Source: Arbacia lixula (taxonomy: Eukaryota; Echinodermata; Echinoidea; Arbacioida; Arbaciidae). From it: a stretch of 64,000 nt of DNA. Each line of letters begins with the position of its first letter. The stretch's first letter is position 1. Shown one piece after another: positions 1 to 21,877 of the stretch. The position numbers were made by a program, and so were the translations under genes. The notes beneath the pieces were generated by a model. It made no database searches. It was not told where the DNA came from and saw nothing but the letters and a program-made list of their open reading frames with translations. The stretch lies in NCBI GenBank assembly GCA_963669155.1, contig OZ022581.1, positions 14,479,357 through 14,543,356 on the forward strand, given 5' to 3'.

Positions 1-261
1 CGTTTTTATATTCTGTATGCACCCTTTGTATCATTGCACACGCACAACTTTTATTTTTGCTGTGGATACTTTTTTCAACTCCCTGAGGAGATGATTTAAC
101 ATTTGACATTGGATTTAAGCATGTGTCTGAGAGTGAATGACTATTTTTTGAGTAAATGACTGAGTGAGGGAATGTAACCATTGAATGGAATAAATCTTTG
201 TTACCTGTGAGATTCATCAAGTCTTGACATCTTTTCCAATACCGCTCATAAAAACTCTTAG

Positions 262-297
262 TGAAGGAGGATCATCTTCTGACTTCAAAGCAGCAAG
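262..297 (+). CDS. Possible small internal exon of the upstream gene
   Basis: The stretch lies between a plausible acceptor (aactcttag at 253-261) and a good donor (AAG|gtaaac at 298). Read in the frame that leaves one base over (KEDHLLTSKQQ), it would join in phase to the terminal exon at 5601, which needs exactly one base from upstream. Length and splice sites fit, but no homology was recognised, so this is tentative. Confidence 0.2.
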
Positions 298-2474
298 GTA
301 AACAAATTGTACTATTTTATTCCTGCACAATCAGCCTCTCTTTTTGATAGGTTGTAAAAAGACTATAAATGACATTTATGTATCTATGAAACAGTTAATA
401 TTTATTGGCATACATTTCCAGGTAAACAAGTGACTGTAAATTTTCACACAAATTTGTATCGTGTAGTATTTTAAGTGGCACAGGAGGTGTTTGTGACAAC
501 ATGATTTTTAATTTCAGAAACCATGATTTGAAATGATAGATGTATACTTAAACAAGAGAAACGGAGAAGAAAACCTTTGTGAATTTTGTTCAAATTGAAC
601 TTTGATTTACTTGCATATTTACTGTCTTGGGACAGAACAACTTTGTTTACTAATGTCTTTTTGTGAGGTAGGGATGAACTCACCCCTACATAAGTATAAT
701 GAGTGTAACACATGTAGCTGCCTACTAGTGTTCTATTTAGTAGCATAGAAATGGAAATATACAATAAATTGTTGCTCTCATCAAAACATGAATTTTAAAT
801 TAAAGAGTATAAGGGTGTACATCAAGTTTGGTGTACATGTCTGCAGACATGGGAGAATGTACAACCTGGATATCAACTAAAGCGAGGATGCTTGCTTGAT
901 TCATAGCACGTCTTAATGTGTGGAAGATGTAGATGATGATTGTACATGTGCTGGATTTAAATTCGATACTGACACTTGTAAACTTCCTTTCCCTCGGCGC
1001 ATGCATTCAGAGAGTGGTGGGAAGAGATGAAGAGGTATGCTGCGGACTAGCTTCCATTTTATACTAATCTATCTGCTTAATTTATGTATAAATCAGAAAT
1101 ACACGTGGTTATATATAATTTGTTCATGATTGGAAAAAAAATGTGTAAATTAGAGGAACAGCTTTTGTAGTTTGCCGTCTTTTGTTATGGATGACAAGAG
1201 CGAAATATACCAAATTAAGCCAAAAGGTTCCAAAAATAAAGATGAATACAGGGAAGAATTTGTTTTCCAACACATTTTGAAGAAGAATTATCTGAGTGGT
1301 AGACATTACTGTTGAAGAAACCTATGGAATATGTCATTGTAATGTCATTATTAGGTTTAGTGATGAGAAGGGCTTAAAACAGACTTGGATTGAAGTTAAT
1401 GCCTGATAATATGATGGTCTGTTTTTACATCATCTCTATCTATTTTTAAAGACAGATGGATATATCAAGTAAGCATCGATCAACGATGAAGAAGTGTAGA
1501 AATGTCCCACGAATGTAGAGCTTTCTAAAAACAAAGCATAAATGAAGGGTTCATATCAAGGCATCAATTCAGATATGTTTGCACCAATAGGTGTATATAT
1601 TGTATGTATGTGTACCATATGAAGATCTTTACTTGAATTTCTTCTTTGCCACCATGAAGAACAAAGAAAAAGAAGAAAAAGCAGAAAGAGGAGAGGTATT
1701 GTATGATTGCAGGTTGTCTTTACTGTGTTTGAGCACCTTTTCCCCACTTTTCAGCAAGGTATAGATCCACGCAAAGCGGTTCTGATGGTGTTTTTTAATG
1801 GAAAAGAGTAATGCACTGAATAATTTTTTGAATAATAATCGTGATAATTTTTTATTTCACTATTTGTACAGTAATGTGTTTTTTTTTCACTTTAGTTTTG
1901 TATAAATCCCAATATTGTTGCTTTCTTCTACCAGGTGTGTTTTTGTGAGAGTTTATAAATGAGTTTAATACTTTCTCTTCCAATTTGCACTTTTAATGTT
2001 TCTTTAAATCTTTGTCTATTCATAACTGCCAAAGGATATTTTAAAAATGAGACCAGTTCCTGTATCCATGGCTCATTTGGATCCAAAAGTTGCTTTCTGT
2101 TTGATTGTATAAAAGAAGAAAAAAACGATTTACTAAGTCTGCCTTTCCTTTGAAAAACAGACAAAGTAAACACGAAGTCTCCTGTATCACCAATGGACAG
2201 ATTAGGTCCTGCTTTTTCTTTTGATTAGTTTTTATTGGCTCTAGTAAAATATTTGAGCGTTGATAACGCAATGGAGGCGCAATCTGTTTTATTGTTTGCT
2301 TTCACTTTCGGTCACTTTGTTGTGTTTGATTGATGGCACCTGCAAATAACTCTGCTGTTTGTCACATTAAAGGAGAATTATTTCACCTAGTATGTGTATT
2401 TTGGTAAAGTGGAATGCTGGAGCTTAGAAAGGTTCAGGGGATTTTTTCCAATGTGTTTTGATACACTTCTTTAA

Positions 2475-2849
2475 AGGTCATATGCTGTACTGGGAAGACA
2501 AAAAAGCCTTCAAACGGTGATTGTGAGCAATCTTGTTACCAATGGTCATAAATTAATGTATTGTCCATTTTAGGAACGTGCTGAAAGTCATTTGCCCTCA
2601 AATGATCCACATTTGGAGTAATTAGTGATTAAATCACAAAAATCCTCAAACTGTTTGCCCCGAATATTTTGAGGATTTGTTATATTTAATCATTTATCAC
2701 TCAAAATGTGGATCATTTGAGGGCAAATAACTTTCAGCAAGTTCCTCAAATGGACAATACATGAATTTAAGACCATAGGTAAGAATTAAGATTGCTCAAG
2801 ATCACCTTTGGTAGAAGGCTTTTTGTCTTCCCAGTACAGTAAATGACCT
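2475..2849. mobile_element. TTAA-flanked palindromic MITE, family A, copy 1
   Basis: A near-perfect palindrome of 375 bases. It begins AGGTCATATGC and ends with the inverted match ..AAATGACCT, with TTAA on both sides (2471-2474 and 2850-2853). The turn is around 2655-2665. Two further copies are at 28201-28556 and 55065-55421. This copy is the most diverged, so probably the oldest. It has no coding capacity. A TTAA target duplication is typical of piggyBac-type transposases, which may have moved it in trans. Confidence 0.85.
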
Positions 2850-5600
2850 TTAACCCTGTCTGCACTATTGATGCATTTCTTGCTGACGTAATGTACACAT
2901 CACTCATTTGTTTGGTACACTAAGAGTTGACAAGAACCCTTTGCCTAAGCTAGTGCTTTGAACTTTGAGATCCCTAGTTCTTTTCAACAGGTTTTGACAG
3001 TGACTATATGCACTGCTTACACCAATAGACCAGTTTACTCGGCAACATGCATTTATTCATCTAGTAGTACTAACTTGTTGACCACCACATCTTGTCACCA
3101 ACAGCAGCAAAGCTTGTCTAAGGCTTGCCTAACAGAGGCACAATAAATGTATTCAACTGAATGGTTATCATCCTGATTGTAAGACAATTGTGGTATTTTT
3201 GGATGATAGAACTTTAGTAGAGAAATGCCATAACTCTAGCCTTGCAGAAAGATCTGAATATGAAAAAAATTGCACCTTTTTTTTCATGTTATGGTATAAT
3301 CTGTGATAACCTCTTTTGAGTGTGTTTTGAATTCTGAAATTATGGATATAAGTTAAAGGCAGAAGTGGAAGTTGGGGACATTTTGTGAATTTCAAATGAT
3401 ACAAATATACAAACCATTGTGCTAACCAAACAAAGACCTGTTTGCACAGAAAGGGTATGTTTGCACACACAAGTATGTCAAAAGTTTGTATGTTTTTTTT
3501 TCACATTTCACTTTGCGCATTATAAAGTGTTCGTAAACCACCTGAACTCTACAATATATGATGAGAGCCACAATGCTAACATTAAAATATATCCCTTTGA
3601 TCATAATGCATGTTTTGTGCCATTGGCTTTCTAATCACAGTTGCTGACGGTCTTACCAGTCGTGTATTGTGAAATGACTTTCAAATCAGATGTTGACAGA
3701 AAATAACACTTTTATATTGATACTGATGTATTTTTCCTCATTTCTCCTGTCAACTGTTCATTCTCTTGTTTTTCTTACCAGATATGTTTGGATGCCGTAA
3801 CCATAATTTGACAGCAGCTCATTTTATTACATATCTTACTTTCATAACAAAAAAAAAAGAAGAAAGATCCAATAAATTTCATCATTGGTCTTGTTTTCTT
3901 GTTGAAAACATTATGCTTCAGTCATTATGACATTGTTCCTACATACTGATTGGATGGCATCCTCTGCTGAGCTGTCTTTTTACTTTCACGCTCTCCTTTT
4001 CAATTCAATACATTTCCATATTTATTATGATACAAGTATAATCAGTTATGCATGCAACCATTTCTTCTTTTCTCCAATCATCTTCATGTCTGCATTCAAA
4101 TAGGACAAGGACAAGGTAATTCTAGCCTTCAAGCTGTTAATTGTTTTCTTGATTTCTGCCACAATATGCTGGTAGAATTGTCTTTTCAAGTAGTCAATCC
4201 TGGGAGAAACACATAGTAATTACTCAGTAGAACATATTCTTGTCTTTCTGGAGCCATGTGAGATTGAATGAAGGACCACTTCCAGTATGTTCTTCTTTAC
4301 CTTCATAAATCATGATTATTCATAACTACGTATTGTTGTTTTAAAATATAGCTTTTCCTTACAGGTATCATAAAACATTGATATTCACCGAGTATGTGTC
4401 ACATGCAATATTCATGTGTTGTATATGAAAATGTTTTTTTTATATGTACATAGCTTATGACCTTTTTACAAGTATAATAATTATTATGAAAAACATAGCA
4501 ACAAAAAATAATGCACAGGTGATGCTAAATGGAAACATAAATTTATGTTCAATTGCATCTCAGGCAAATAATATATCAGTTAAAAATCTCTCTTCTAGTA
4601 TGATTATACATGGCCTGGCAGTAATATGGTAATGCCTGGTTTCTGCATTAGTATTCAGGTTCAGCAAAATAGCTTTGATATACTTATTATTGTTTAAAGT
4701 GTTCAGATTTCATATCTTACTTTCATAAAATCTGACCCTATCTGAACTCCTTTAAGTCATGTTACATTAAACGCTCTACAATTGTGGTTGTTTCTGATTG
4801 TTTTTACTCTGGCAATTAACCACCGCAATGCTTAGAGTTCATTGGTAGATTCCAATGAGAATGTGTTCTATCAGTTACAAAACAATTGGTTGTAAATAAT
4901 TGTAATTGAAAAGCCCATAATCATTAAACTATTTGCATATAATGCGTGAACAATCCAATTGTCAGAGGAAATATAACAATTGTTCTTCTTTCTTCTCTTC
5001 TCTCCTCACCACCCATTGACATGCAGTAAGCCGAACCTTGTGCGCTTGGGAGAGACCCACACTAGTACCTGCAAGGACCGTAGAGAGACCATCTTACAAA
5101 CTTGTAAGCAATTAACTTCCAAATTGTATACTACATAGTGGTGTATTTCAACATCACATATTGTTAGTGATGTAAAGTAATTAGCTGTTTTATAATTTCC
5201 TAACAGTGATCTAGTATGTATCGGTCTGGATCTGGTGATCATATAAAACTTTTTAAAAGCAAGGTAATGGAACAAGTTTGATTGTACCGGTACTCTAAAT
5301 CTTGTCAAATATTTGTAGCAGTGTAACAAACAAAATGACAATTTTACTTCTATAATGAGTGCAGCTGTATTGTCTTCACCCAATATGGGTTGTCTTATAC
5401 ACAACTCCTTGGATGTTTCATGCACAGTACTTCATCATTTTCATTACCTGTGTGCTCATGAGCACACATTGTATTAATCTGGGCTCCATGGTTTGGAGAA
5501 AACAAAATAACCCTGCTAACCTTTGTATAAGTATTCAAAATAGATGTATGAATAAATGAGATGATGTGTAATATTTCCTTGTCATACCCCTCTCCACCAG

Positions 5601-5833
5601 CTCTCCACCTGCCTCCCCTGCCCCACCAGCTGCGCAGCAAGATGGAAGCAGACGGGCTGTACAGCTTCACCAGCAAGATCGACTTCCCTGTCAAGACCTT
5701 TGTGCTGAACCCCTTCCCCTCCCCCATCGACCTCTACGACCAGCTGCACCAGCCCATCCTCCTCACCCTCAAGTCCTCCCAGAAGTACTTTGTTCCCAGC
5801 CAGTCCGTCGTCCAATCAGAGAACTACAGGTAG
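5601..5833 (+). CDS. Terminal coding exon of an unrecognised gene
   Basis: The exon opens after a pyrimidine-rich acceptor (ccctctccaccag at 5588-5600) and reads without stops to TAG at 5831-5833, giving 76 residues plus one split codon. The stretch is strikingly GC-rich and third-position C/G biased compared with the DNA around it, as are the certain exons of CEP192, which supports real coding. The peptide contains KMEADGLYSFTSK, then DFPVKTFVLNPFPSPIDLYD and ends VVQSENYR. It has no membrane segment and is rich in Pro, Leu and Ser. I do not recognise the family. The upstream exons lie left of the window or in the long intron. A polyadenylation signal candidate is AATAAA at 8333. Confidence 0.7.
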
Positions 5834-8711
5834 TGGATCGTCATGCTCTAGCTGCCGCGTTGTGCCATTCCGTCCAGACCTGCAGAACTTTCAAGTCCAT
5901 TCCATTACATGCACTTTGTTCCCTGCTAGTCCATTGTTAGTAGATTGTTGTCTAGTACATTTGAAGAGCTTGCAGAGCTCTCGATCCTTTCCAATGCTTT
6001 GATCCACACATTCAAAGAAGTATAACTAACCACATTAAAAAGTAAAAGAAATTACAGTTTCTGATGTATTTTTTTTACCTGTCAGCTGAAGGGACTAATT
6101 TTCTTTAGTACATTGTGGCATACTGTCCCATCCTGCTGAATTCTTATATCATTGCAAGGAGTTTGTGTATGCTAAGCAGTAATTATATCATAGGTATCTG
6201 TCCCATTATGATGTTCCCCAAAGGTATTCATATAGAATGCTGAAATGGATGGTCATACTGATGTATATCATCTGCAGCTGGTTAGTCAAACATTAGTATA
6301 GTGCAGTGAGCCATTGATCTGTGTACCATATCAATGATTAATTGATGTTTCCTCGCACAGGAATTTCAATTTTGATATATGTTTGCTCAAAGAAGTTAGA
6401 GCTGTGAGATGTAATTTTCTTTGATTGAAGATGGCATGAACTTGCTTTTTATTGTGGTCAGTGCATTCTGAATTCCATATGTCAAACACAGCCAAGAAAG
6501 AATATTTAGAATGTATTTTTTGCAGCGTTTGCTGAAATAATTTGGTATTTTACAGTCACGCCTACAATGGAGCAAAGGTCGAAACAAAAGATCAAATAAT
6601 AGATATGTCAGGTGTGCTTTTTATGCCAGCAATTTATAAACATAGTATATGTATGCCTGCAACAACTAAGCACAGAGAAAGCACAGTTTGGTTTATGTTT
6701 TGTCGTGATTTTTTTTTTGGCCATTCCACTGACATCAGATTCAAAGATGAAATGAACAAGTTCATATTTTTTCAATATAGTTTTATTGCTGCACATCATA
6801 TTTACTGTTTATTTTTTCCAGCAATTACATTAAACAAATACAAGATTTTAAAGCTGCAATGTGAAGTTTGCAATGATTCTACTAAAAGTATATGATTTTA
6901 CATGACACTTTTCATTTGATAATGCAAGCTTAAAAGGCAATATATATGTACTGTACATCAACATGATATAGATATATCTCACATATTAGGTTGGATTGTC
7001 AAGCATGCAATTCATTCATTCGATTTACACCATCATCATAAAAACACCTATTGATCAATATTTGGCGATCAAAACTTTCAGATTCACATAATTTTTTATT
7101 TGTGATTTGGCGCTCACAATTGACAAACTCATAGTGATCAATTTGTATGATAAAACAAAAAAAGAACTGCGACAAAAGATTTGTTTTGCTCAGTCAAGAT
7201 AATATAAGCATATTATACAAATGATAATGTCATTCTCTTTATGAATAAAAGTAAATATAATCTCAAGATTCTTACTGACATTAGACAGATCTGTTGGAAG
7301 CAATTAGAACAAAGGGTAAAAGATTATGTTTGGATGAAGATTTAAACAAAGACAAAGGAAGAAAAAAAAATGGAACAAAATGGATTCAATGATCCACTAG
7401 TGAACATGTTTCGAACCATTCTGTAATGTAAGTATTTGTGTTCTACATTGTGTAGAACATAAAGACACTGAAGAATTCATTTCTGGTGTGACAGCTTTTC
7501 TAATGTAACAAAATGCATGGAAGGATTGTTAGTAATGATCTTCTTGCCTGTACGCATGTGTATGTTCATTAAGAATTAGTCAGTTGAAGTATTGGGTGTA
7601 CACAATTTCATGAAGTAGAGAATATATATGTAGAAATTATCAATCTAATAATTATTGAATGAACAGTTTTATTGATTTGTTTATCTTGTATGCATTTGAT
7701 TTATTGGTGAAAGTATGTTGCTATAATTATTCCAGATGCAATTTCCGTCCATGTTTATTAACAAAACATTCAGGTTTTAGCTTTGAAGTTCATACTTTGA
7801 GTGTGTTTGTTTACTTCATACAGCACTGTAACAAATATATTTGTTTTCAGGTAAACTGAACAATATCACACTTCATTGTGCTTGATCTATCCAAAGATTT
7901 ACACTGACAAAGCATTGGGACACATTTAACAGAGTGGTGATTTTGAAAAGATGCTTTTTCATGTGTTTTGTGTGTTATATACATAATTCAAGCAAGTAGT
8001 AATGTATACTAACTTGTCAACATTTGGAATACATATGGAAGCTCTTACAGGACAGCACATATTTTCTTACAATAATACAAAGATGTAAGCTATTAACTTA
8101 AACAACCTTCCATATGTAGGTTCCGTCCATATTTTTATACAGAGATTTGAAGTGCTTCAAGTGAGTGACCTAATATATATGATGCTCCGTCCTACTTGGA
8201 TTTGGAATTGATGTACATATCTGTATTTATTTGTAAAGAAATATATGTAAAGCATTCTATCAAATTATATTTGATATGTGAAAAGTATTGTATTTCATGT
8301 CTTCATATACTATAATTGACATGTTACGACTGAATAAAGATTGATTATTCAGAGTAAATCTTCTTGCTGCATTTTGTGATTTTATGTCTTCATTAGTATT
8401 ACTTCAATGATGAAACATCTTGACATTCTTCCCTTGTTGATATTTGCTCTTTTCTATTAATTTCTTCTCCTCCTTTTATGTTCTTCTTTTTTCCCCTCTG
8501 CACTCGTGTAGTTCTTCTCCTCCATTTTAGCCTCTGTCAGCAAATCCACAATTTCACATTACATACTAATGAATATTCATGGAATATGATATGTACCAAT
8601 GACCGTTGGTGGCCAACACATGTTATACTGTACACTTTCATCTAAACTTGTCAGAACTGTATCGCTAAATGATAAGTGGTTATTTTCCCTCTCTCGAAAA
8701 CTGGCCTCGTG
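5834..8711. other. 3' UTR / intergenic DNA, nothing recognisable
   Basis: AT-rich DNA between the stop of the plus-strand gene (5833) and the stop of the minus-strand enzyme gene (8714). The two genes converge here. I see no exon, RNA gene or transposon end. Part of it is probably 3' UTR of the left gene. Confidence 0.5.
8333..8338 (+). other. Candidate polyadenylation signal
   Basis: AATAAA about 2.5 kb downstream of the stop at 5833, followed by T-rich sequence. Position and orientation fit the plus-strand gene, but use is not shown. Confidence 0.3.
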
Positions 8712-16734
<8,023 letters not shown>

Positions 16735-16859
16735 TTTGAAGGGAGTGTGCTAGCTTAACAATCTAGAGACTGAATACATGAAATATGGACGTGGCAATTT
16801 CATTAATTCATTTTAGTTAGCCAATTTTATATGCAGAAGCGTTCCAAGAAATGTTGACA

Positions 16860-17122
16860 ATTTTGAAATGTTTATATCTGGTTTCAAACATGATTTTAAA
16901 GTAACCGGTTTAACCGAAACTTGGCTTCGTAATTTTTCACCTACAGGAATGTACCTCCTGATCGGTGATAATTTCAAACTTACTAAAAGGAAAAACAAAC
17001 GAGGTGGTGGTACAGGAATGTATGTTCACAATTCGCTCAAATTGCCTATTAGAAGTGATTTAACAATTAATAACGAGTCACTTGAAAGTCTATTCATTGA
17101 ACTGCCACGTTCTCCATCTTAG
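16860..17122 (+). pseudogene. LINE endonuclease-domain fragment
   Basis: An open stretch reads VTGLTETWL, then KRGGGTGMYV and SLFIELPR, matching in order the endonuclease of the LINE at 30.9 kb (IGLSETWL, KKGGGVGFYI, SIFIEVN). The frame stops at 17122 and no reverse transcriptase follows, so it is a dead 5'-end fragment of a related non-LTR element. Confidence 0.8.
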
Positions 17123-17929
17123 AAAAAAGAAGACTATAGAAAACTGTTAATGGTGTGTTGTTTAAAACACCAATTTTGGTGAGTGTATATGAAGTAATAA
17201 CTCTTATACTCACAAGATTTTAAAAATATTATATCATTCTCTAGTATCACCTCAGATTAATGATTGCAATACAGTATGGAGTTTCACAACTGAGAAAAAT
17301 CTTGATCTTCTTATAAAACTTTAAAAGCGTGCAATCGTCCAAATGACCTTTTCGCCAAAGTTAGCCCGTTGCTTGCTTTTGTATTTTAAAACACATATGT
17401 TCTCTTTTGAAGATAATATATATTTTGATATCATATCTATATATTTATAGATATAAATATTTATCGGATACATGTAATTATTTTATGTAGAATCGTGCAA
17501 TGCACTATTATTTAAAACTATAATTTCTAAAAATATTAAAATCGCACTGCAATAACATAGTCTTCATTTTTTGTTTATGTTATGGTCCTCTACTCTGGAA
17601 TAGCTTTCCAACACCAATAAAATAGTATGCTACATTAACACAATTCAGACGTGTATATAAACAACATCTGTGCAGCAATATCTCAATTTAAATTTCGCCT
17701 TAAAACATTGTTATCCTCATTCCCTTTTCAATGTCACGTGACATGTATTATCATGTATTGTTTTTGTAAACATTGTTTTAAACGTTGTCATTTTTACACA
17801 AGTTTCCTTACCTTTCTTCATGACTCCGCCGCCTTTTCAGTTTATGTTTGTCTATTTGTAATTTTTTTTTACGTGTAGAAAATGAAATAAAAAAAAATGT
17901 ATTGTCATGGCAATATAGGTAGAAATAGA

Positions 17930-17962
<33 letters not shown>

Positions 17963-18017
17963 GAGAGGGGGGGAGGACAGGGAGAGACAGAGAGAGAGAC
18001 AGAGAGAAAGACAGAGA

Positions 18018-18060
<43 letters not shown>
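17930..18060. repeat. (GA)n microsatellite, interrupted
   Basis: Long GA-rich tract with a short G run near 17969; purely repetitive. Confidence 0.95.
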
Positions 18061-18063
<3 letters not shown>

Positions 18064-18738
18064 CAAGTTGTAATATGCACACATAATTTACGTAATCATT
18101 ATGTAAAGTAGGTCAGTAGAAAATCGACCGTGAGCTCAAAGGTCCATTAGAGCATGGACCCTACCACGAAGGTCCATGATTAGAGAAAGTACGGATAGCA
18201 GCTAGAAGCTGATCATTCATCAATACCATGATTACACCGTACTGAATCTTCTTCTGAATCTTCTGAAGTATAGTCGACAGGGCGGCATCCACCGCATATC
18301 GCCAACTACGCTTTCTTCAAATCCGTGGAAGGCACTAATAAAAAAAAAAATCAGCCGTGTATGAATAAGTACTGATGCAATCTACTCATTTACTACATCA
18401 ATATTATCAAGTTGATCAAAATAAAACAGATACAAATATAGGTCGTTTTCTATATGAGATAATGAAATGTTATACTCACATTTTGCGTTCAGTCCAACGT
18501 TCTTGAATGGGCTATTTTAACACAATTGCGAGTCATGGGACAGGCCTACGGAGAATAGTGCGTTGATATGACAGATACACAGTCACGAAGTAAAGACAGA
18601 AACCGACGGCTGTATTCATGCTGTTACGATTGCACTTTGGTCAGGGGCAGTTCTCTGCCAGATATAAAGGAAGTGCTTATCTGACTTTCGTTGATATAGT
18701 GTCAATAATCCTAGGCATGAGTGTCGTATTGAGAGTTG

Positions 18739-18751
18739 TGTGTATGTGTGT

Positions 18752-18808
<57 letters not shown>
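18739..18808. repeat. (TG)n microsatellite
   Basis: About 70 bases of nearly pure TG. Confidence 0.95.
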
Positions 18809-18810
<2 letters not shown>

Positions 18811-19343
18811 CTGGGTCAGCTCTTCACGTTCTTCATCGGCAAAATGAGAAGGTTATTTATAATCTCATCAACAAAATATAACTTTTGTTCATAACTGTTT
18901 TTATTGTTTTTTATCGAGAACCTCTACCTAAATGAGAAATAACATTTATCGGATTGCCGGACCCCATACCTCGACCTCTTTTACCCCCCGCAATGCCAGC
19001 GCTACCACCACATTTACTGCGACCAGCCCGCTCACGCAGTGACTGCTCCCGCTGCGCGGTAGCAGTCCCGGGGCTACCACCACATAGGCCTATTACTTTT
19101 TTTTTCTTCTCCTTTTTTTTACACTTTTTAAATTCAATAGTTCTTAAAGAAATGTGGGATTTAGAGAGAATTTCTAGCATGTATGGATAGAGTAAATATT
19201 CCTTTGTCACTTGGTGAAATTTGTTTCAGTGTTATTTATATGGTTAACTGCAAAACAGCCACTGTTTGAAAAAGTGTCAAAATCCATTTGCGCCAAGCGT
19301 ATTATGTAGTGGAATCCAAATCAGGCAAGGCATTGTTGAAATT

Positions 19344-19543
19344 NNNNNNNNNNNNNNNNNNNNNNNNNNNNNNNNNNNNNNNNNNNNNNNNNNNNNNNNN
19401 NNNNNNNNNNNNNNNNNNNNNNNNNNNNNNNNNNNNNNNNNNNNNNNNNNNNNNNNNNNNNNNNNNNNNNNNNNNNNNNNNNNNNNNNNNNNNNNNNNNN
19501 NNNNNNNNNNNNNNNNNNNNNNNNNNNNNNNNNNNNNNNNNNN
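19344..19543. other. Assembly gap
   Basis: 200 consecutive N; the round number suggests a placeholder, not a measured size. Confidence 1.
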
Positions 19544-21867
19544 TACACAAGCCTGTGATGAATGAATCGATTTTGTACAGAATCTGTAGGACCTATGGCT
19601 CTTTATAAGGTGTAGAGCTACTATTTCATTTTAAAACGAAGCCTGGAGACTTTAAAAATAAAATGTAGGCCTCGATCGCCGAACCTTCTACTTAACTTAA
19701 TTAGGCCTACAAGGCCTACTTAGCTATAGCCCATTGAGGTGTGATTTCGATCAGAGTTCCTACATTCCTGCTTATATTACTCACAATGGACCGAAATCAA
19801 GATTTCAAGCGTTTGTGAAATCGAAAGCTGGCTCGATAGCTGACTTTAGAGTAGAACAAATTTTGCGTGATGGTGCCTATCTGTGCAAATTAAGGCAAAG
19901 TCGTATGCCTGCCGCCTCCGGCCTCCCCCGCCCACCCCCGCCGTATCCCCGCCCATTCATCGTCAGTCTTCTGTAAGCTGTGATGACACATCACTCGCTC
20001 ATCATGACAATAAACGTGTCAGTTTATGAAACTTTCTGCTCATCTTCAGAAAGGTTAGGGGCCATATTTTTTAATTAGAGGAAGATTTTAGTTGGAAAAA
20101 CAAAAGTGAACATTCTTGTAACTGTTACAGGTACATAATTGGATTCCCTGCCGTTCACTGGGGTATTAAACACACGTTAGATGTACATATCAAGCACATA
20201 TCAAGCAACATATTCTTTGACACATATCGCCTCCATTGGATTATCATGACTGGCATCTCGCCCCATTCTCAAAAAACCGTGGACGGATTCTTCTCATCGA
20301 CTTCCCCGTTCTTTTCAGCATTTGTGATTCTAGTTTCTACCATCATAATGGTTAAATTTTCGAGTTTGAGGTCTTGTCGAGGTCTGCAGCTACAGGGCTG
20401 GTTCCTACCACGTTCATTTTTAAAAACTACACTGTACTATAAGTCTATATACACACAGTCACACACTCATCCATGTTACTCTGTACGTATATTGTTGGTT
20501 ATTATAAGAGAACAAAAAATATTTTTACAGAAACTCACAAAAGTGGATGGACACATAATTCACAAACAGCAGTTATATATACATCATCAAATAAATGATT
20601 AGATCTATTGGTCTAATTCAAACGTATAAAAGTACGTCGTGTTTTTTTTTTCCCATCTCGTTTTAGAACTTGGGGCGAGCTATGCGGGGGCGAAGTTCTG
20701 TGTTGCGAAATGTTTAGGACGGGCCTTAAGATTTGTCAATACGAAATACGTGTAGATTGGTAATCGTTCGAATTCTAGCGGGATTCTCTACGTTTCGCCG
20801 TGTAAACATACAGTTGAACAAACAATATACTAAAAAAGGATACCCATACAGTGATATCTAGCCGCATGATATTCAAATTACGTGGTAAGAAATTTCAAAT
20901 GTGGTATGATAGCAGGTTTCGTAAAACTTGAATTGTGACTGTTGTGGGTAGTATTTATTTTTACCATTGACTTGTCATTTTGTGATTTTTGAATTGCATG
21001 CAGTTGAGTTATCACCGAGTACGAGTCGGTGTGAGCGTGTACGCAAATTGCAATGTGAATTCGAGTCCAGATGAAGTGCCTTATTATGCTGGCTGGAATG
21101 TACTGTAACTTTTTCCGAGTGACTGTTGCAAAGTTTAATGATTGTCAATGTCATTGATCATGAATTGTGACTGTAAGTATTTAAGTAACTATGTTTGAAA
21201 GGGCAAGCTGGGCAAGCGAGTTTTGCGCAATCTTTGCCATGTTTGCGCGCATCATATTCATGTTCATGAAATTTATCCTGATGCAGCCTTGCAGGTAGAC
21301 AGGAAAAATCGTCTCATTCTGGGGCATTCTTTAATCAAAATGACATTTTTGGACATACCCCCCGAATAGAGACGGTACATCCACACCGAACGCACAACGG
21401 CCGAGTTCTTATGTGTACAAGCAAATACAAGGTTTCCCCCAAAGTTGGGGGAATTAGTGCAAAGTCTATGGGAAAACGGATTTTGGAAGTAGACATAGCG
21501 ACTTTGTTTAAAAATCTAACATCTTTCAAGCTATGATGCAACAAATTTACTTTTATCAAAATTAGATCTATATTATATATTTATAAATTCTAGGACTAAG
21601 ATTCCACCAAATGTATAGAAAGGTGAAAATTAAAGACTTACTTTCTGCCGATCACACGTTTATCGCAGACATTTTCAATCTGCTCGAGTCTGACATAAAT
21701 TTGACCAATCAGATTGTTCGACGGGTTGTTGGCTATGAATATTTAAATCGTCAATCGGTTCGACAAGAAAAAAAAACAGCACACGGCAAACGAGCGGGAA
21801 AAAAATGTGCGCATGCGTGAAATTACTTATTCATGTATGCATTATCATAAAATAGCGTTTTCATATT

Positions 21868-21877
21868 CAAAATGGCG
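21868..21877 (+). promoter_or_regulatory. Candidate promoter element upstream of CEP192
   Basis: CAAAATGGCG resembles the YY1-type element (AAnATGGCGGC) found near start sites of TATA-less animal promoters, within a locally CpG-containing stretch 1.4 kb upstream of the first recognised CEP192 exon. A 57-codon frame starts at its ATG but has no recognisable homology. A regulatory role is only inferred. Confidence 0.2.

Larger units (their letters stand above)
1..5600. other. Non-coding left flank, probably intron of the gene ending at 5833
   Basis: Apart from a palindromic MITE at 2475-2849 and a possible 36-base exon at 262-297, I see no exon with both splice sites and a conserved reading frame. 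The DNA is AT-rich with many stops in all frames. Because the exon at 5601 begins with a splice acceptor, some or all of this stretch is intron. Confidence 0.5.

Noticed and set aside
18911..19210. Minus-strand Gly/Arg/Ser-rich frame resembling an RGG-type protein
   Set aside because: No acceptor with a pyrimidine tract, an A-rich lead-in and only weak internal repetition (CGGS). It may be a remnant, but cannot be supported.
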